Below, piece after piece: positions 52,275 through 60,909 of a DNA stretch of 64,000 nucleotides. Location: NCBI RefSeq assembly GCF_013318015.2, contig NZ_CP115843.1, positions 186,001-250,000 on the forward strand, in the 5' to 3' direction. The notes beneath the pieces are model-generated. The model was not told the DNA's origin and ran no database searches. It saw nothing but the letters and a program-made list of their open reading frames with translations. Each line of letters begins with the position of its first letter. Position 1 is the stretch's first letter. The translations under genes were made by a program, and so were the position numbers. This stretch comes from Agrobacterium tumefaciens. Its GTDB lineage: Bacteria; Pseudomonadota; Alphaproteobacteria; Rhizobiales; Rhizobiaceae.

Positions 52275-53357
52275 TTACTTGATCAGGTGGCGGATTTCGG
52301 CGAGGCGGCGCATGGAGATCTGTTCCCGCTCCAGGTTGGCGCCCGAACCATCGGTCATCGCCATCAGTAGCGTGCCAAACGGACCGGACTGGGCGCGCAG
52401 ATCATTGATCTTCTCGGTCACGGTTTCCTTGGAACCCCAGATCACCGACGAGCGAATGATTTCCTCTACCGTGATATCTTCGTCCTTCATGTCCTGGTTC
52501 GGTTTGGCAACGGTGGTGTAATCTGCAGCCAGAAGAACCTTCCACATGTAGTCGTAGTAATACTGGCTGGAGCCCTTCGGATCCATCATCCAGTCTTCAG
52601 CTTGCGCGTCACTTTCACCGATGATGATGTTGCGTGCAACTGTCCAGTCTTCACCTGTTGGCTCGCGGCCGACGGCGTTGCAGCCGGCGACATACTGCTT
52701 CCAATGGCCGTAGACAGTTTCATGCGGGGTGAAATTCGCAGTGATCGGAACCCAACCCTTTCGGGCAGCCAGCGCGACCGTCGGGCTGTCCGGCGACATC
52801 GAGGAGATGTGGATCGGCGGGTGCGGCAACTGGTAGGGCTTGCTCATGGAGCCGATGCCCAGTTCTGGATAGATAGAGTTCTTGATCTGGACGTTCCAGT
52901 ACTTGCCCTTGATGTCATAAGGAGGGTCGGTCCTCCAGATTTCCAGCACGATCCGCAGGTGTTCAGCGACCATTTCGTTGCGCACGGCATGGTCTTCATG
53001 CTCAAACACCTCTAGGTCGGATGCCAAGCCGCCCGGTCCAATGCCGAAGACGAAACGGCCCTGCGACATGTGGTCAAGCATCGCGACTTCGTTGGCGACG
53101 ATGACAGGATGATGCTGCGGTAGGCCCATGACGCCGGTGGCAAACTTGATGTTTTTGGTTTGGTTAATCAGGCTGGCGAAGAAGATCAGCGGAGATGCGA
53201 TCTGTTCGGTCGTGCACGAATAGTGTTCGCCCATATAGGCGATATCGAAGCCAAGCTGGTCAGCAAGAATGATCTTGTCCTGATTTTCCTTGATGACTTC
53301 GCCGACCGTGCGGTGTGGCGGATGCAGCGGCATCGCGAATGTTCCAAGTTTGACCAT
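52275..53357 (-). CDS. LLM-class flavin-dependent monooxygenase (LimB-like), copy 2
   Basis: A 360-residue paralogue of the protein at 36233-37321, matching along its whole length. GTFAMPLHPPHRTVGEVI, QLGFDIAYMGEHYSCTTEQIASPLIFFASLINQTKNIKFATGVMGLPQHHPVIVANEVAMLDHMSQGRFVFGIGPGGLASDLEVF and SPDSPTVALAARKGWVPITANFTP. Differences cluster in the substrate-side loops (EHYSCTTEQ versus EHYSATTEP). The two may act on successive or enantiomeric substrates or pair like luciferase alpha/beta subunits; neither is shown. It heads the leftward dehydratase/CoA-transferase operon. Confidence 0.9.
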   Translation of the reverse strand: MVKLGTFAMPLHPPHRTVGEVIKENQDKIILADQLGFDIAYMGEHYSCTTEQIASPLIFFASLINQTKNIKFATGVMGLPQHHPVIVANEVAMLDHMSQGRFVFGIGPGGLASDLEVFEHEDHAVRNEMVAEHLRIVLEIWRTDPPYDIKGKYWNVQIKNSIYPELGIGSMSKPYQLPHPPIHISSMSPDSPTVALAARKGWVPITANFTPHETVYGHWKQYVAGCNAVGREPTGEDWTVARNIIIGESDAQAEDWMMDPKGSSQYYYDYMWKVLLAADYTTVAKPNQDMKDEDITVEEIIRSSVIWGSKETVTEKINDLRAQSGPFGTLLMAMTDGSGANLEREQISMRRLAEIRHLIK

Positions 53358-54378
53358 TTGAGTGTCTCCTCCATTGTATCACCCGCGGCATGGCGCCCAA
53401 GGTTTAATCTTCTGTTGCATCGGAAATCGCCAATCGTGTCCGGGTATGGCGCGCTGATGACCGCTGGCTCACAAGGAGAGCCAAGGTGCGAAATCTCCTT
53501 CCGTAAAGGTGCAGCAACCCTTTCAAATTCTTGTGCAGTTCCCAATGGGCGTGCAGCGCTCCGGTTCTCCCCTGGCTGCTCGTCCAAATTAAAACTCTCC
53601 GAATTGGCGGGCTTTGACTACCGCTTCAAGCGTGTCGCGGGTTAGCGATCCGTCTGTCTCACAAGCAACAACGGAAATGGGAAATGGGAGAAATTGCCTA
53701 AAAATTGAGCGAATATCCGTCAGGGTATCCTTCACTGCTTGTCAACAGGCGCAGGAGGGGGGAATGTGTCGCAACTTTTAAGCCATCAAGTCTCTGCGCA
53801 GATCTGCTGGAGATCAAAACTCCAAAAAAACATTCCTGAACAATGGCATGGGCCCTGCGACAATGCGTCGGCACACAGGTGTCACAGATGTGTCGCTTGT
53901 CGCGGGCTATGACCGGTGCTCAGTCTGACTGTTAGCAGACCGGGAGAATTCGACACAAAGGTTATGTCAAACTGCGGCGTCCCGGCGGGCGCCGCACAGA
54001 ACACTGTACAACAAGACACAATCTCGAATAGTTCCATAATAACGCCTTACGCCACTGGCCGCTTTCACCGCTCTAAAGCGAGCGCGTTATCAAGTGCTTA
54101 GGAAATCCGAGGCGTTGGTCGAAGGTTCGAGTCCCTTCAAGGCGGGTAGACTAATATGAACATCGCAGTGGAAAGGCCAGAAGTTCGCAAAGATTTGCCA
54201 GGGAAGACTAACCGAGTGTCATTGCCCGAGTTCTTTTTGGTGATTGGGTGGGTCATGTCTTGATGACGGGGCTATAGTACTCACGACAACATCGGCCAAA
54301 AGATCGGCCAAATGTGATGGTAAATCGACAAAAATCCCATATATATAAATGATATAAGGAAACTGGATATCGGCCAAA
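53358..54378. other. Long intergenic region, no gene
   Basis: About 1 kb without a supportable gene. The left part, upstream of the monooxygenase gene, has TGTCTCAC (53655) and a TGTCACA/TGTGTCG cluster (53880-53896). The right part holds a tRNA T-arm-like stretch (repeat entry at 54117) and the AT-rich promoter region of the Fic gene (54300-54378). The change in character at about 54.1 kb marks the border of the catabolic block. Confidence 0.5.
54117..54140 (+). repeat. tRNA T-arm-like imperfect repeat, left copy
   Basis: GGTCGAAGGTTCGAGTCC followed by CTTCAA. It matches the sequence at 62212-62235 at about 20 of 24 bases. It looks like the 3' half of a tRNA (TTCGA loop) but the stem pairing is imperfect and no 5' half precedes it. 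A remnant attachment site is the leading idea. Confidence 0.4.
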
Positions 54379-55617
54379 ATGACTGTCGAAGAAGCATCTA
54401 CCCGCATCGAACCGGCGCGTATCAAGCATCCCAGTGGCGAACTGCTGGACCTTTCGCTTGAGATTGTCGCTAGGGCCGAACGACTTGGCCGGGCTCTCCA
54501 TCCTGAAACCGCAGCCCAACTGGCCCGCACCGTCAGGATCATGAACACCTACTATAGTAATCTGATCGAAGGCCACAACACCCGGCCACGTGAGATCGAG
54601 CAGGCCCTGCAGGGAATTAAGCCCGAGGACGATCGGCGCGACCTCAAGATCGAAGCCGTCGCCCACTATCGTGTTCAGCAGGAGATCGACGAGCGAGAGG
54701 CGGCAGGGATGTTGCCTGATCCTGCATCGATAGAATTCATCCGCTATCTTCACCGCGCCTTTTATGATGGCGCAACAGTAAAGATGCTGACGATTGTCGG
54801 TAACCACCACAGCTTTGTTATGACGCCCGGCGAATGGCGGCGAGGGGAGGAGCAGGACGTCGAGGTCGGCAGACATTTGCCTCCCGCGAGCGATCGCGTG
54901 CCCGATTTCATGGCCTACTTCCATCAGCGGTTCGCCTTCCAGCCGGCTCCAGGAGAAGCGATGATGGCAGTTGGGAGCAGCCGTAGCGCCCGCCTTTTTG
55001 CGATGGCGACCGCGCATCACCGTTTCAACTACATCCATCCGTTTCCAGACGGCAACGGCCGAGTTAGCCGTTTGATGAGTCATGCGATGGCACAAGCGGC
55101 CGGAGTGGGAGCTCATGGTCTCTGGTCAGTTTCCCGCGGCTTGGCTCGAGGCCTGGCGGGGGGGCCTGAAGGACGCGCCGAATATAAGCAGCATATGGCT
55201 TGGGCAGACGAGCCACGTCAGGGCGACCGCGATGGACGGGGCAACCTGTCGCTCAAGGGACTGGAACTGTTCACCAGTTGGTTTCTGCGCGTGTGTCTCG
55301 ATCAGCTCGAATACATGGACAGCCTGTTTGACCTCAAAACACTAGGGGGACGCCTCAAGCGTTATGTCTATCGTCAGGAAACTTTGCCTGACGAGTGCGC
55401 GCCCTTACTTCAGGAAGCCCTTGTGCGCGGAGAATTTGAGCGGGGAGAGGCTTCGCGTATCACTGGCCTGCCAGATCGATCGGCGCGGCGCGTTCTAAAG
55501 GCGCTGACGGATGAGGGCCTGCTTGCGTCGGTTACCGAAAAGGGGCCTGTGTCGCTGCGCTTTCCAGTCCAAGCGCTCGATACCCTTTTCCCTCGTCTCT
55601 ATCCCGAGGACGTATGA
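54379..55617 (+). CDS. Fic-domain protein with C-terminal winged helix
   Basis: A 412-residue Fic-family AMP-transferase (or related NMP-transferase). The catalytic motif HPFPDGNGRVSRL (about 219-231) is intact. The inhibitory helix motif (S/T)xxxE(G/N) is present upstream as Ser60-Asn-Leu-Ile-Glu64-Gly65, the class II arrangement in which Glu64 blocks ATP binding until relieved. The C-terminal 80 residues (EFERGEASRITGLPDRSARRVLKALTDEGLLASV) form a winged helix, suggesting DNA binding or autoregulation. Proteins of this layout are common on mobile elements and may act as solitary toxins or regulators. The cellular target is unknown. It stands alone, followed by the ParDE pair. Confidence 0.92.
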   Translation: MTVEEASTRIEPARIKHPSGELLDLSLEIVARAERLGRALHPETAAQLARTVRIMNTYYSNLIEGHNTRPREIEQALQGIKPEDDRRDLKIEAVAHYRVQQEIDEREAAGMLPDPASIEFIRYLHRAFYDGATVKMLTIVGNHHSFVMTPGEWRRGEEQDVEVGRHLPPASDRVPDFMAYFHQRFAFQPAPGEAMMAVGSSRSARLFAMATAHHRFNYIHPFPDGNGRVSRLMSHAMAQAAGVGAHGLWSVSRGLARGLAGGPEGRAEYKQHMAWADEPRQGDRDGRGNLSLKGLELFTSWFLRVCLDQLEYMDSLFDLKTLGGRLKRYVYRQETLPDECAPLLQEALVRGEFERGEASRITGLPDRSARRVLKALTDEGLLASVTEKGPVSLRFPVQALDTLFPRLYPEDV

Positions 55618-55762
55618 CTATTTCGTGTACTGGCGGACCCCTCACTGCTGCCTGAGAAGCGTCCAGAGGAGGATTAATGATACGCCAAATAGCAGCTTAG
55701 CCGAATTAAGGGTGCAGCGTTCGGTTCCCATCAAGAGCTGTAATTGCGACCTCATCATTAGT

Positions 55763-55792
55763 TTGACAAACTTTGCCATCAGCGAGTATGTT
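55763..55792 (+). promoter_or_regulatory. Sigma-70-like promoter of parDE
   Basis: TTGACA (55763-55768), 18-base spacer, TATGTT (55787-55792), about 20 bases before the antitoxin start with AGGAG in between. Confidence 0.6.
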
Positions 55793-55812
55793 GAGACATT
55801 AAGGAGACTCGA

Positions 55813-56067
55813 ATGGCGACGATGAATGTATCCCTGCCAGACCCCATGAAAGATTGGGTTGAAGCACAGGCCAAGACTGGTCGATACTCGAATGCGAGCG
55901 ATTATGTCCGGGACCTGATCCGCAGAGACCAAGCGCGTACGGATAAGATTGCCGAGATGCAGCGATTTGTCGACGACGGGATCAGAAGCGGAGTTGGGAG
56001 CCGTTCAACGGAAGAGTTGTTTGCTTTAGCCACTTCTCGAGCTGACATCAGCCGCGGACGCGCTTAA
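55813..56067 (+). CDS. parD: Type II antitoxin, ParD family
   Basis: An 84-residue ribbon-helix-helix antitoxin. MNVSLPDPMKDWVEAQAKTGRYSNASDYVRDLIRRDQ is the DNA-binding RHH region, and the C-terminal tail (IRSGVGSRSTEELFALA) wraps the toxin. It represses its own operon with the toxin and neutralises it. The stop overlaps the toxin start (TAATG). Confidence 0.93.
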   Translation: MATMNVSLPDPMKDWVEAQAKTGRYSNASDYVRDLIRRDQARTDKIAEMQRFVDDGIRSGVGSRSTEELFALATSRADISRGRA

Positions 56068-56360
56068 TGCCATTTAGCCTATCTGTCCAAGCGGAAGAGG
56101 ATATTATTTCCATTGCAGAAGAATGCATCCGCATCTTCGGAGCACTAGTCGCCAGACAATATCACGATGAGCTTTTTGCCTTGCTCGAGCTCATCGCCAC
56201 CAACCCAAGAATGGCACGCGAACGCCACGAGATTTCTCCTCCTGTCAGGATCCATCCTTTCAAGGCTCACCTTGTCGTGTACCGCATCATTGAAGACGGG
56301 AGCGTATTCGTCATCCGCATACGGCACGGCCATGAAGATTGGGCGGGAAATTCTTTCTAA
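56067..56360 (+). CDS. parE: Type II toxin, RelE/ParE family
   Basis: A 97-residue ParE-fold toxin. SVQAEEDIISIAEECIRIFG at the start, then ARQYHDELFALLELIATNPRMARERHEI and IRIHPFKAHLVVYRIIEDGSVFVIRIRHGHEDW. ParE members poison DNA gyrase, whereas RelE members cut mRNA; the IRIRHGHEDW end and lack of the RelE catalytic Lys/Arg/Tyr set favour ParE. It is expressed with the preceding antitoxin. Confidence 0.92.
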   Translation: MPFSLSVQAEEDIISIAEECIRIFGALVARQYHDELFALLELIATNPRMARERHEISPPVRIHPFKAHLVVYRIIEDGSVFVIRIRHGHEDWAGNSF

Positions 56361-56708
56361 CCAACCACTTCGCCGAATTTATAACATATTGGTCGTAAGT
56401 GCGAATCTCATCAAGGCGTCGGAACCGGAAATGGCCATTACGCGGAAATAATTTCCGCTTCCGGCGGGTGCACGGGTTCACATCCTGTCGCACGACAGTT
56501 TACCGGACGACCATCTTTATTACTCAACAGCGAAGTCGGTCGACACCGAGACGGTGCGCTATTCGGAGAGAATGGCAGGGCTTCTGTCGGTCGCAGTCCT
56601 CGTGTCCACGATACTGCTCTCGACCGACGTACTTGTGAGGGCCGCCGTGCGCTCAAGCAAGCGGTGACATGCGGAAGCACCAAGTGAAAAGATCGCCATA
56701 CATCGACG
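56361..56708. other. Intergenic, no gene seen
   Basis: About 350 bases between parE and the minus-strand HxlR gene. I see no family-like reading frame, repeat or strong hairpin. Confidence 0.5.
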
Positions 56709-57140
56709 TCAGCCAGGCATCACGATCTTGATGGGACGCGTCCCGATGGGTTCGCCCGTGGTTCTATCGATCATCACCGGCTCGATTTCCGTGCCCAAGT
56801 CTTCATCGAAGAAGCGGGTGAACTCGCCACCGCCGCGATGCTTTCCGCCCCAGGCCGCGAGCGCGAAAAGGACCGGGAGAAAGTCCCGCCCTGCATCGGT
56901 GAGGACATACTCGTCGCGAGGTGGGCGTTCCGAGTAGCGGCGCTTTTCGAGAAGTCCTTCTTCCGTCATGGTAGCCAAACGTGTCGCCAGCGGTGTCGGC
57001 GCAATTCCGAGGTTTTTGCGAAACTCGTCGAACCGCGTGGACCCGGCGTGGGCGTCGCGCATGATCAGCATGCTCCATGCATCGCCTACGAGAGCAAGGC
57101 TCCGGGCAATGAGGCATGGCTGGTCCGAAAGATTTTTCAT
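56709..57140 (-). CDS. HxlR-family transcriptional regulator
   Basis: A 143-residue winged-helix regulator. QPCLIARSLALVGDAWSMLIMRDAHAGSTRFDEFRKNLGIAPTPLATRLATMTEEGLLEKRRYSERPPRDEYVLTDAGRDFLPVL is the full HxlR domain. The Cys9 just before the first helix is in the position of the redox-active Cys of electrophile-sensing HxlR proteins. It diverges from the YciI/SDR/SDR genes and is the likely repressor of them, responding to reactive aldehydes or quinones. Confidence 0.92.
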   Translation of the reverse strand: MKNLSDQPCLIARSLALVGDAWSMLIMRDAHAGSTRFDEFRKNLGIAPTPLATRLATMTEEGLLEKRRYSERPPRDEYVLTDAGRDFLPVLFALAAWGGKHRGGGEFTRFFDEDLGTEIEPVMIDRTTGEPIGTRPIKIVMPG

Positions 57141-57267
57141 GTGAATCTCATTTTGGTAGTGACTTACTCTTAAAATGATAGTAACCCTTTATCCATCGAC
57201 ATTCCAGCGTAAATTTCTGTTGGCCGTCGAAAACAGCCGGTGCCCAATCCCCATCAGGAAGACGACG

Positions 57268-57564
57268 ATGAAGTTCTATCTCTGCAAATACATACCCCCG
57301 CGCCCGGATTTCCTCGCCACGATGACGACCGACGAAAAGACCTGGATGGGCCAGCACGGCACTTATCTCGACAGGCTTCTCGGGGAAGGTAAAATCGTGG
57401 CGCACGGGCCTGTCATGGACCCCGCTGGCGGTTACGGCGTCTCGCTTTATCAGATTGAAGACGACGAAAATATCGAGGCGCTGACCTCGCTTGACCCGAT
57501 CGTGCAAAACGGCGCTGGCCACTACGAGCATTATCCCATGCTTCACATCAAGCATCGCGGCTGA
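57268..57564 (+). CDS. YciI-family protein
   Basis: A 98-residue ferredoxin-like fold protein. MKFYLCKYIPPRPDFLATMTTDEKTWMGQHGTYLDRLLGEGKIVAHGPVMDPAGGYGVSLYQIEDDENIEALTSLDP contains the conserved His and Asp of the family (the WMGQHGTYLD segment). YciI relatives are small lyases or hydrolases of ill-defined role. ATG 57268 is chosen from AGGAAG just upstream; the frame opens at 57175. It is the first gene of the HxlR-controlled set. Confidence 0.87.
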   Translation: MKFYLCKYIPPRPDFLATMTTDEKTWMGQHGTYLDRLLGEGKIVAHGPVMDPAGGYGVSLYQIEDDENIEALTSLDPIVQNGAGHYEHYPMLHIKHRG

Positions 57565-57633
57565 GCCCGCAAACCCCTTGTCTCCTCATGCCACCAATTA
57601 TCGGCCGTCACGCGACCGACGGAAGGAACCTCT

Positions 57634-58413
57634 ATGACCATCGCACTCATTACCGGAGCGTCCAGCGGTATCGGCGCCGTCTACGCACGACGGCTAGCCG
57701 CTCGGGGACACGACCTCGTTCTCGTCGCCCGGGCGACCGATCGCCTCGAAACGCTGGCCGCCGAACTTCGCCAGGCATATGGCATCACCGTCGAGAACAT
57801 CACGGCCGACCTTACAGACCCGACGCAACTCGGCACGGTCGCCGGACGCCTGAAGGCAGAGCCGTCTATCGACATTCTCGTCAACAACGCCGGGGCAGGA
57901 TTGCTCGGCGGATTCACGTTGGCCGATCCTGCGGCGATGGAAACACTGCTTCGTCTCAACGTCGTCGCTCCGACGCTACTGGCTTCCGCGGTAATCGCGG
58001 GGATGGTGGAGCGGGGGAGCGGGTCGATCGTCAATATCGCCTCGGTGCTGGCGCTTTTACCCGAATATTCCCACGGCATCTATGCCGCCACCAAGTCCTA
58101 TGTGCTGACCATGTCGCAGAGCCTAGCCGCAGAAGTCTCTTCCAAGGGCGTATACGTCCAGGCTGTTCTGCCCGCCGCGACACGTACGGAAATCTTCGAG
58201 CGGGCAGGAGGTGACATCAACCGTGTCCAGAACCTGATGGAAGTGGAAGACCTCGTCGACGCGGCGCTGATCGGGTTTGACCGGAAGGAGCTGGTGACGA
58301 TCCCGCCCGTGCCCGACGTCGCCGCATGGGATGCCTTCGAGCAGGCGCGTGGCGTCTTGGCCGCAGGCTTTAGCAACTCCGAACCCGCCGCGCGATACCG
58401 CTCCAACTCATGA
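57634..58413 (+). CDS. Short-chain dehydrogenase/reductase
   Basis: A 259-residue SDR of the YqjQ/DltE-like classical group. ALITGASSGIGAVYARRLAARGHDLVLVARATDRLE binds NADP (Arg after the second strand), followed by LVNNAGAGLLGGF, Ser in IVNIASVLALLPEYSHGIYAATKSYVLTMSQSLAAEV with Tyr and Lys, and VQAVLPAATRTEIF. It is catalytically intact. It probably reduces a reactive carbonyl together with the next gene; the substrate is unknown. Confidence 0.9.
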   Translation: MTIALITGASSGIGAVYARRLAARGHDLVLVARATDRLETLAAELRQAYGITVENITADLTDPTQLGTVAGRLKAEPSIDILVNNAGAGLLGGFTLADPAAMETLLRLNVVAPTLLASAVIAGMVERGSGSIVNIASVLALLPEYSHGIYAATKSYVLTMSQSLAAEVSSKGVYVQAVLPAATRTEIFERAGGDINRVQNLMEVEDLVDAALIGFDRKELVTIPPVPDVAAWDAFEQARGVLAAGFSNSEPAARYRSNS

Positions 58414-58492
58414 CACTTCGACCTCGCGGGGACCCCTTGCAACTCCCGCGCCATCAACACCGCCCTGTATCGGGCGAACGAAAGGAATTGAA

Positions 58493-59308
58493 ATGAACAC
58501 GAACAATCGTAGCGTCGCCGTCGTCACTGGCGCGGCATCCGGGATCGGTCTTGCCGCGGCCAAGGCTCTGGTGTCGGCCGGCTACCAGGTCTTTGGAACA
58601 AGTCGGAAGGCGAGGACGGGGACGGTCGCGGGGATCACGATGCTTGAATGCGACGTGACCGACAGCGCTTCGGTGGCTGCAATGGTCGCCGAAGTCGTCA
58701 GCCGCACTGGCCGTATCGACATCTTCGTTAACAACGCGGGCGCGGCCCTCATCGGTGGCGCCGAGGAATCATCCGTTGAACAGGCGCAGGCTATTTTCGA
58801 TCTCAACGTCTTCGGGATCGTCCGGACGACTAACGAGGTCCTACCGATCATGCGCAGGCAGCGTAGCGGGCGCATCATAAACATCAGTTCGGTGGTTGGC
58901 TTCATTCCCAGTCCGTTCAGCGCGCTTTACACCGCCACGAAACATGCCGTCGAGGGTTACTCGGAGTCTCTCGATCACGAAGTCAGATCGCTCGGTATCA
59001 GGGTCCTCCTGGTCGAGCCTGCCTTTACGAACACGGCGCTTGACCACAACGCGAAACAGCCCGACCGCATGACGAGCGTCTACGATGCGGGCCGCAAGAC
59101 AACGGAAGCCGTGTGGAACAGTGCCATCAAGGCAGGCGATGCGCCGGAGCTTGTCGCGGAAGCCGTCGTGAAGGCGGCGACAGTAAAGTCGCCGAAGTTG
59201 CGCTACCCCGCCACCAAGGCGGCGCGGCAACTGCATTTCCTGCGACGCTTCGTACCCGCAAGCGCGTTCGACAAGAGCCTGCGCAAGCAGATGAAGCTGC
59301 CTGCCTGA
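58493..59308 (+). CDS. Short-chain dehydrogenase/reductase
   Basis: A 271-residue SDR. VAVVTGAASGIGLAAAKALVSAGYQVFGTSRKA, MLECDVTDSASVAAMV, FVNNAGAALIGGAEES, IINISSVVGFIPSPFSALYTATKHAVEGYSESLDHEVRSLGIRVLLVEPAFTNT with Ser, Tyr and Lys present. This is the oxidoreductase subgroup with a long C-terminal lid. ATG 58493 follows AAAGGAATTG; the frame opens further upstream within the previous gene. It is co-directional with the YciI and first SDR genes, 79 bases after the latter. Confidence 0.9.
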   Translation: MNTNNRSVAVVTGAASGIGLAAAKALVSAGYQVFGTSRKARTGTVAGITMLECDVTDSASVAAMVAEVVSRTGRIDIFVNNAGAALIGGAEESSVEQAQAIFDLNVFGIVRTTNEVLPIMRRQRSGRIINISSVVGFIPSPFSALYTATKHAVEGYSESLDHEVRSLGIRVLLVEPAFTNTALDHNAKQPDRMTSVYDAGRKTTEAVWNSAIKAGDAPELVAEAVVKAATVKSPKLRYPATKAARQLHFLRRFVPASAFDKSLRKQMKLPA

Positions 59309-59695
59309 CGACGGTGGCACTCGGGAAGACGCCTCCTGACGATGGAAACGTCTTCAACTCAGCGACGATAGTGGATATCCGAGGGCGTTGTGGGCAGCGA
59401 GATCTGTCGGTTGATCCATGGCTATCGGCGGAACTGGGCCGGGTTGCTATGAGCGAAGCCGCATAAGCAGAAGTTGATGGAGCGTTTTCGCCGGGGTAGT
59501 CGGTCCCGCCTTCCGCGATGCGGCGCTTCTCTAATCGGCGGGTTGAGGTCAAGCGCTTTCGCGCTTACTTAAAGCGAAACGAGTTCGAGCAAAGTCCAAT
59601 TTCGCCCATAGCGGACAATGAGTGCACCTAACATTTTCACTCCGAAGGTCGCGAATTCAAGTGGCGGCCCCTTCGTTGAGCCGCCCCTTGTTGGG
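59309..59695. other. Intergenic with hairpin
   Basis: About 390 bases without a gene. A GGCGGC/GCCGCC stem (59663-59685) lies just beyond the end of the minus-strand pseudogene and AAGCG-rich repeats occur around 59550-59575. Neither has a T-run. Confidence 0.4.
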
Positions 59696-60341
59696 CTAAC
59701 GCCTCCACGACCCCTCTGGGAGTTCCTTATCCCGTTCCTCCGCAGCGAGTGCCGCAATGACACCGTCCTTATCGAGCGGGATGCAGTAAGCGGGCTTGGC
59801 CCGCTCAAAACGCCAGCTATCAGCGAGGGGGCCGACGTCTACAGTATCGAACCCGAACTCCGCTTGTAGGGTGGTCACAATCACCTTGTTGGCGGCATCG
59901 TCACCCCCAATCGGCAAGGCACACTTAGCTCTGTTTGGAAGTGCAACAGGATCGAGGAGGTCGTTCTCCAGAATGGCCTTGAACGCCTTGATGATCGTCG
60001 ACCCTTGGAATTGGTTTGCGATCGGTTGCGACGTTTTCGTCTCGCGCTGGTCGAGCGCATCGATACTTCCATCCCTATCCGGGTAGTACTTGTTCGCATC
60101 GATGACAATCTTGCCATCAAGGAACTGCGGTGCAAGCTGCGAACGGCACTGTGAGAACCATCACATCGCTGGACGAGGGCACGTCGGATACAACAGCGGC
60201 CTGACAACCAATTTCGGCCGCTGCCTCGCGCAGGGGTTCTGGTCCGCGCGAATTGTTGAGCGTCGCGGTATGTCCGTTCGCGACTGCAAGCCGGGCCAGT
60301 GCCTTACTGATGTGCTCGGCCCCGATGAAGCCAATCCTCAT
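59696..60341 (-). pseudogene. F420-type NADP oxidoreductase, single frameshift
   Basis: A gene for a coenzyme F420-dependent NADP oxidoreductase-like Rossmann protein, read leftward. It opens MRIGFIGAEHISKALARLAVANGHTATLNNSRGPEPLREAA and runs to VMVLTVPFA. Near 60135-60140 the frame shifts by one base and continues in another frame as QLAPQFLDGKIVIDANKYYPDRDG, then DDAANKVIVTTLQAEFGFDTVDVGPLADSWRFERAKPAYC to a stop at 59696. Apart from that shift both halves are well preserved, so the loss is recent or a sequencing error. The normal role is reduction via NADPH; such proteins often sit beside HxlR-controlled SDR genes. Confidence 0.82.
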
Positions 60342-60597
60342 GCCTTGTCTTCCTGCTAGGCAGGCATGTTGCCAGGCGGATAGGAGCGGACTTTTAAAGA
60401 AGGGTGTATTGCGGGGGTGCTTCCAGTTTCGGTGCCCAGATTGCCTAACGTCCTATCGGTAGAGGAAACAAAATTGATCTGTAAGAAGATCTTTTAGTCT
60501 GATATGATCCCTATTAGCGGCATTTAGTTTGACTGAGCAGATGCTGTGAGATACGTAAACATATCATGCTGAGAAAGATGAATTGTTAAGGTATCAT
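60342..60597 (+). promoter_or_regulatory. hipBA promoter region with repeated ATATCAT sites
   Basis: Three related short sites: ATATGAT (60502-60508, inverted), ATATCAT (60561-60567) and GTATCAT (60591-60597), the last touching the hipB start. The spacing suggests a cooperative autoregulatory operator, as in known HipB systems; binding is inference. Confidence 0.4.
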
Positions 60598-60909
60598 ATG
60601 AAGTCGGATTCGGAGGCTCTTCAGGACATAGGGCGGCTGCTCAAGACGTCGCGCAAGACTTTGGGCCTCACCCAGGAGCAGCTTGCGGATATGGCGGGTA
60701 TATCGCGACCGCGGTACCGCGAGATTGAGGCTGGAGCCAGCGCTGCCCGTACGACCACTCTGATCAACATTGGTCGTGCGCTTGGTCTGGAACTGATGCT
60801 CATCCCTCAAGCGATGGTCCCGGCGGTTGAAGCTTTACTGCAGCCAGGTGGCGCCGAAGATGACCTTCCTGCTTTCGTCGCCAGTCCTGATGGTGATGGC
60901 AATGTCTGA
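60598..60909 (+). CDS. hipB: HipB-family antitoxin/regulator
   Basis: A 103-residue Xre-type HTH protein. DIGRLLKTSRKTLGLTQEQLADMAGISRPRYREIEAGASAARTTTLINIGRALGLELMLIPQ (about 8-70) is the helix-turn-helix unit typical of HipB. ATG 60598 has AAGG 6 bases upstream; TTG 60583 is an alternative. It binds and inhibits HipA and represses the operon. Its end overlaps hipA by 8 bases. Confidence 0.9.
   Translation: MKSDSEALQDIGRLLKTSRKTLGLTQEQLADMAGISRPRYREIEAGASAARTTTLINIGRALGLELMLIPQAMVPAVEALLQPGGAEDDLPAFVASPDGDGNV

Noticed and set aside
53844..53858. TGGCATGGGCCCTGC, resembling a sigma-54 -24/-12 promoter on the plus strand
   Set aside because: It points toward the Fic gene more than 500 bases away, has mismatches at key positions, and the local AcoR-like regulator lacks the sigma-54 contact loop.
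54093..54150. Possible tRNA gene
   Set aside because: Only a T-arm-like part is recognisable; the stem is imperfect with a 7-base loop and no acceptor, D or anticodon arms can be drawn. Kept only as a repeat.
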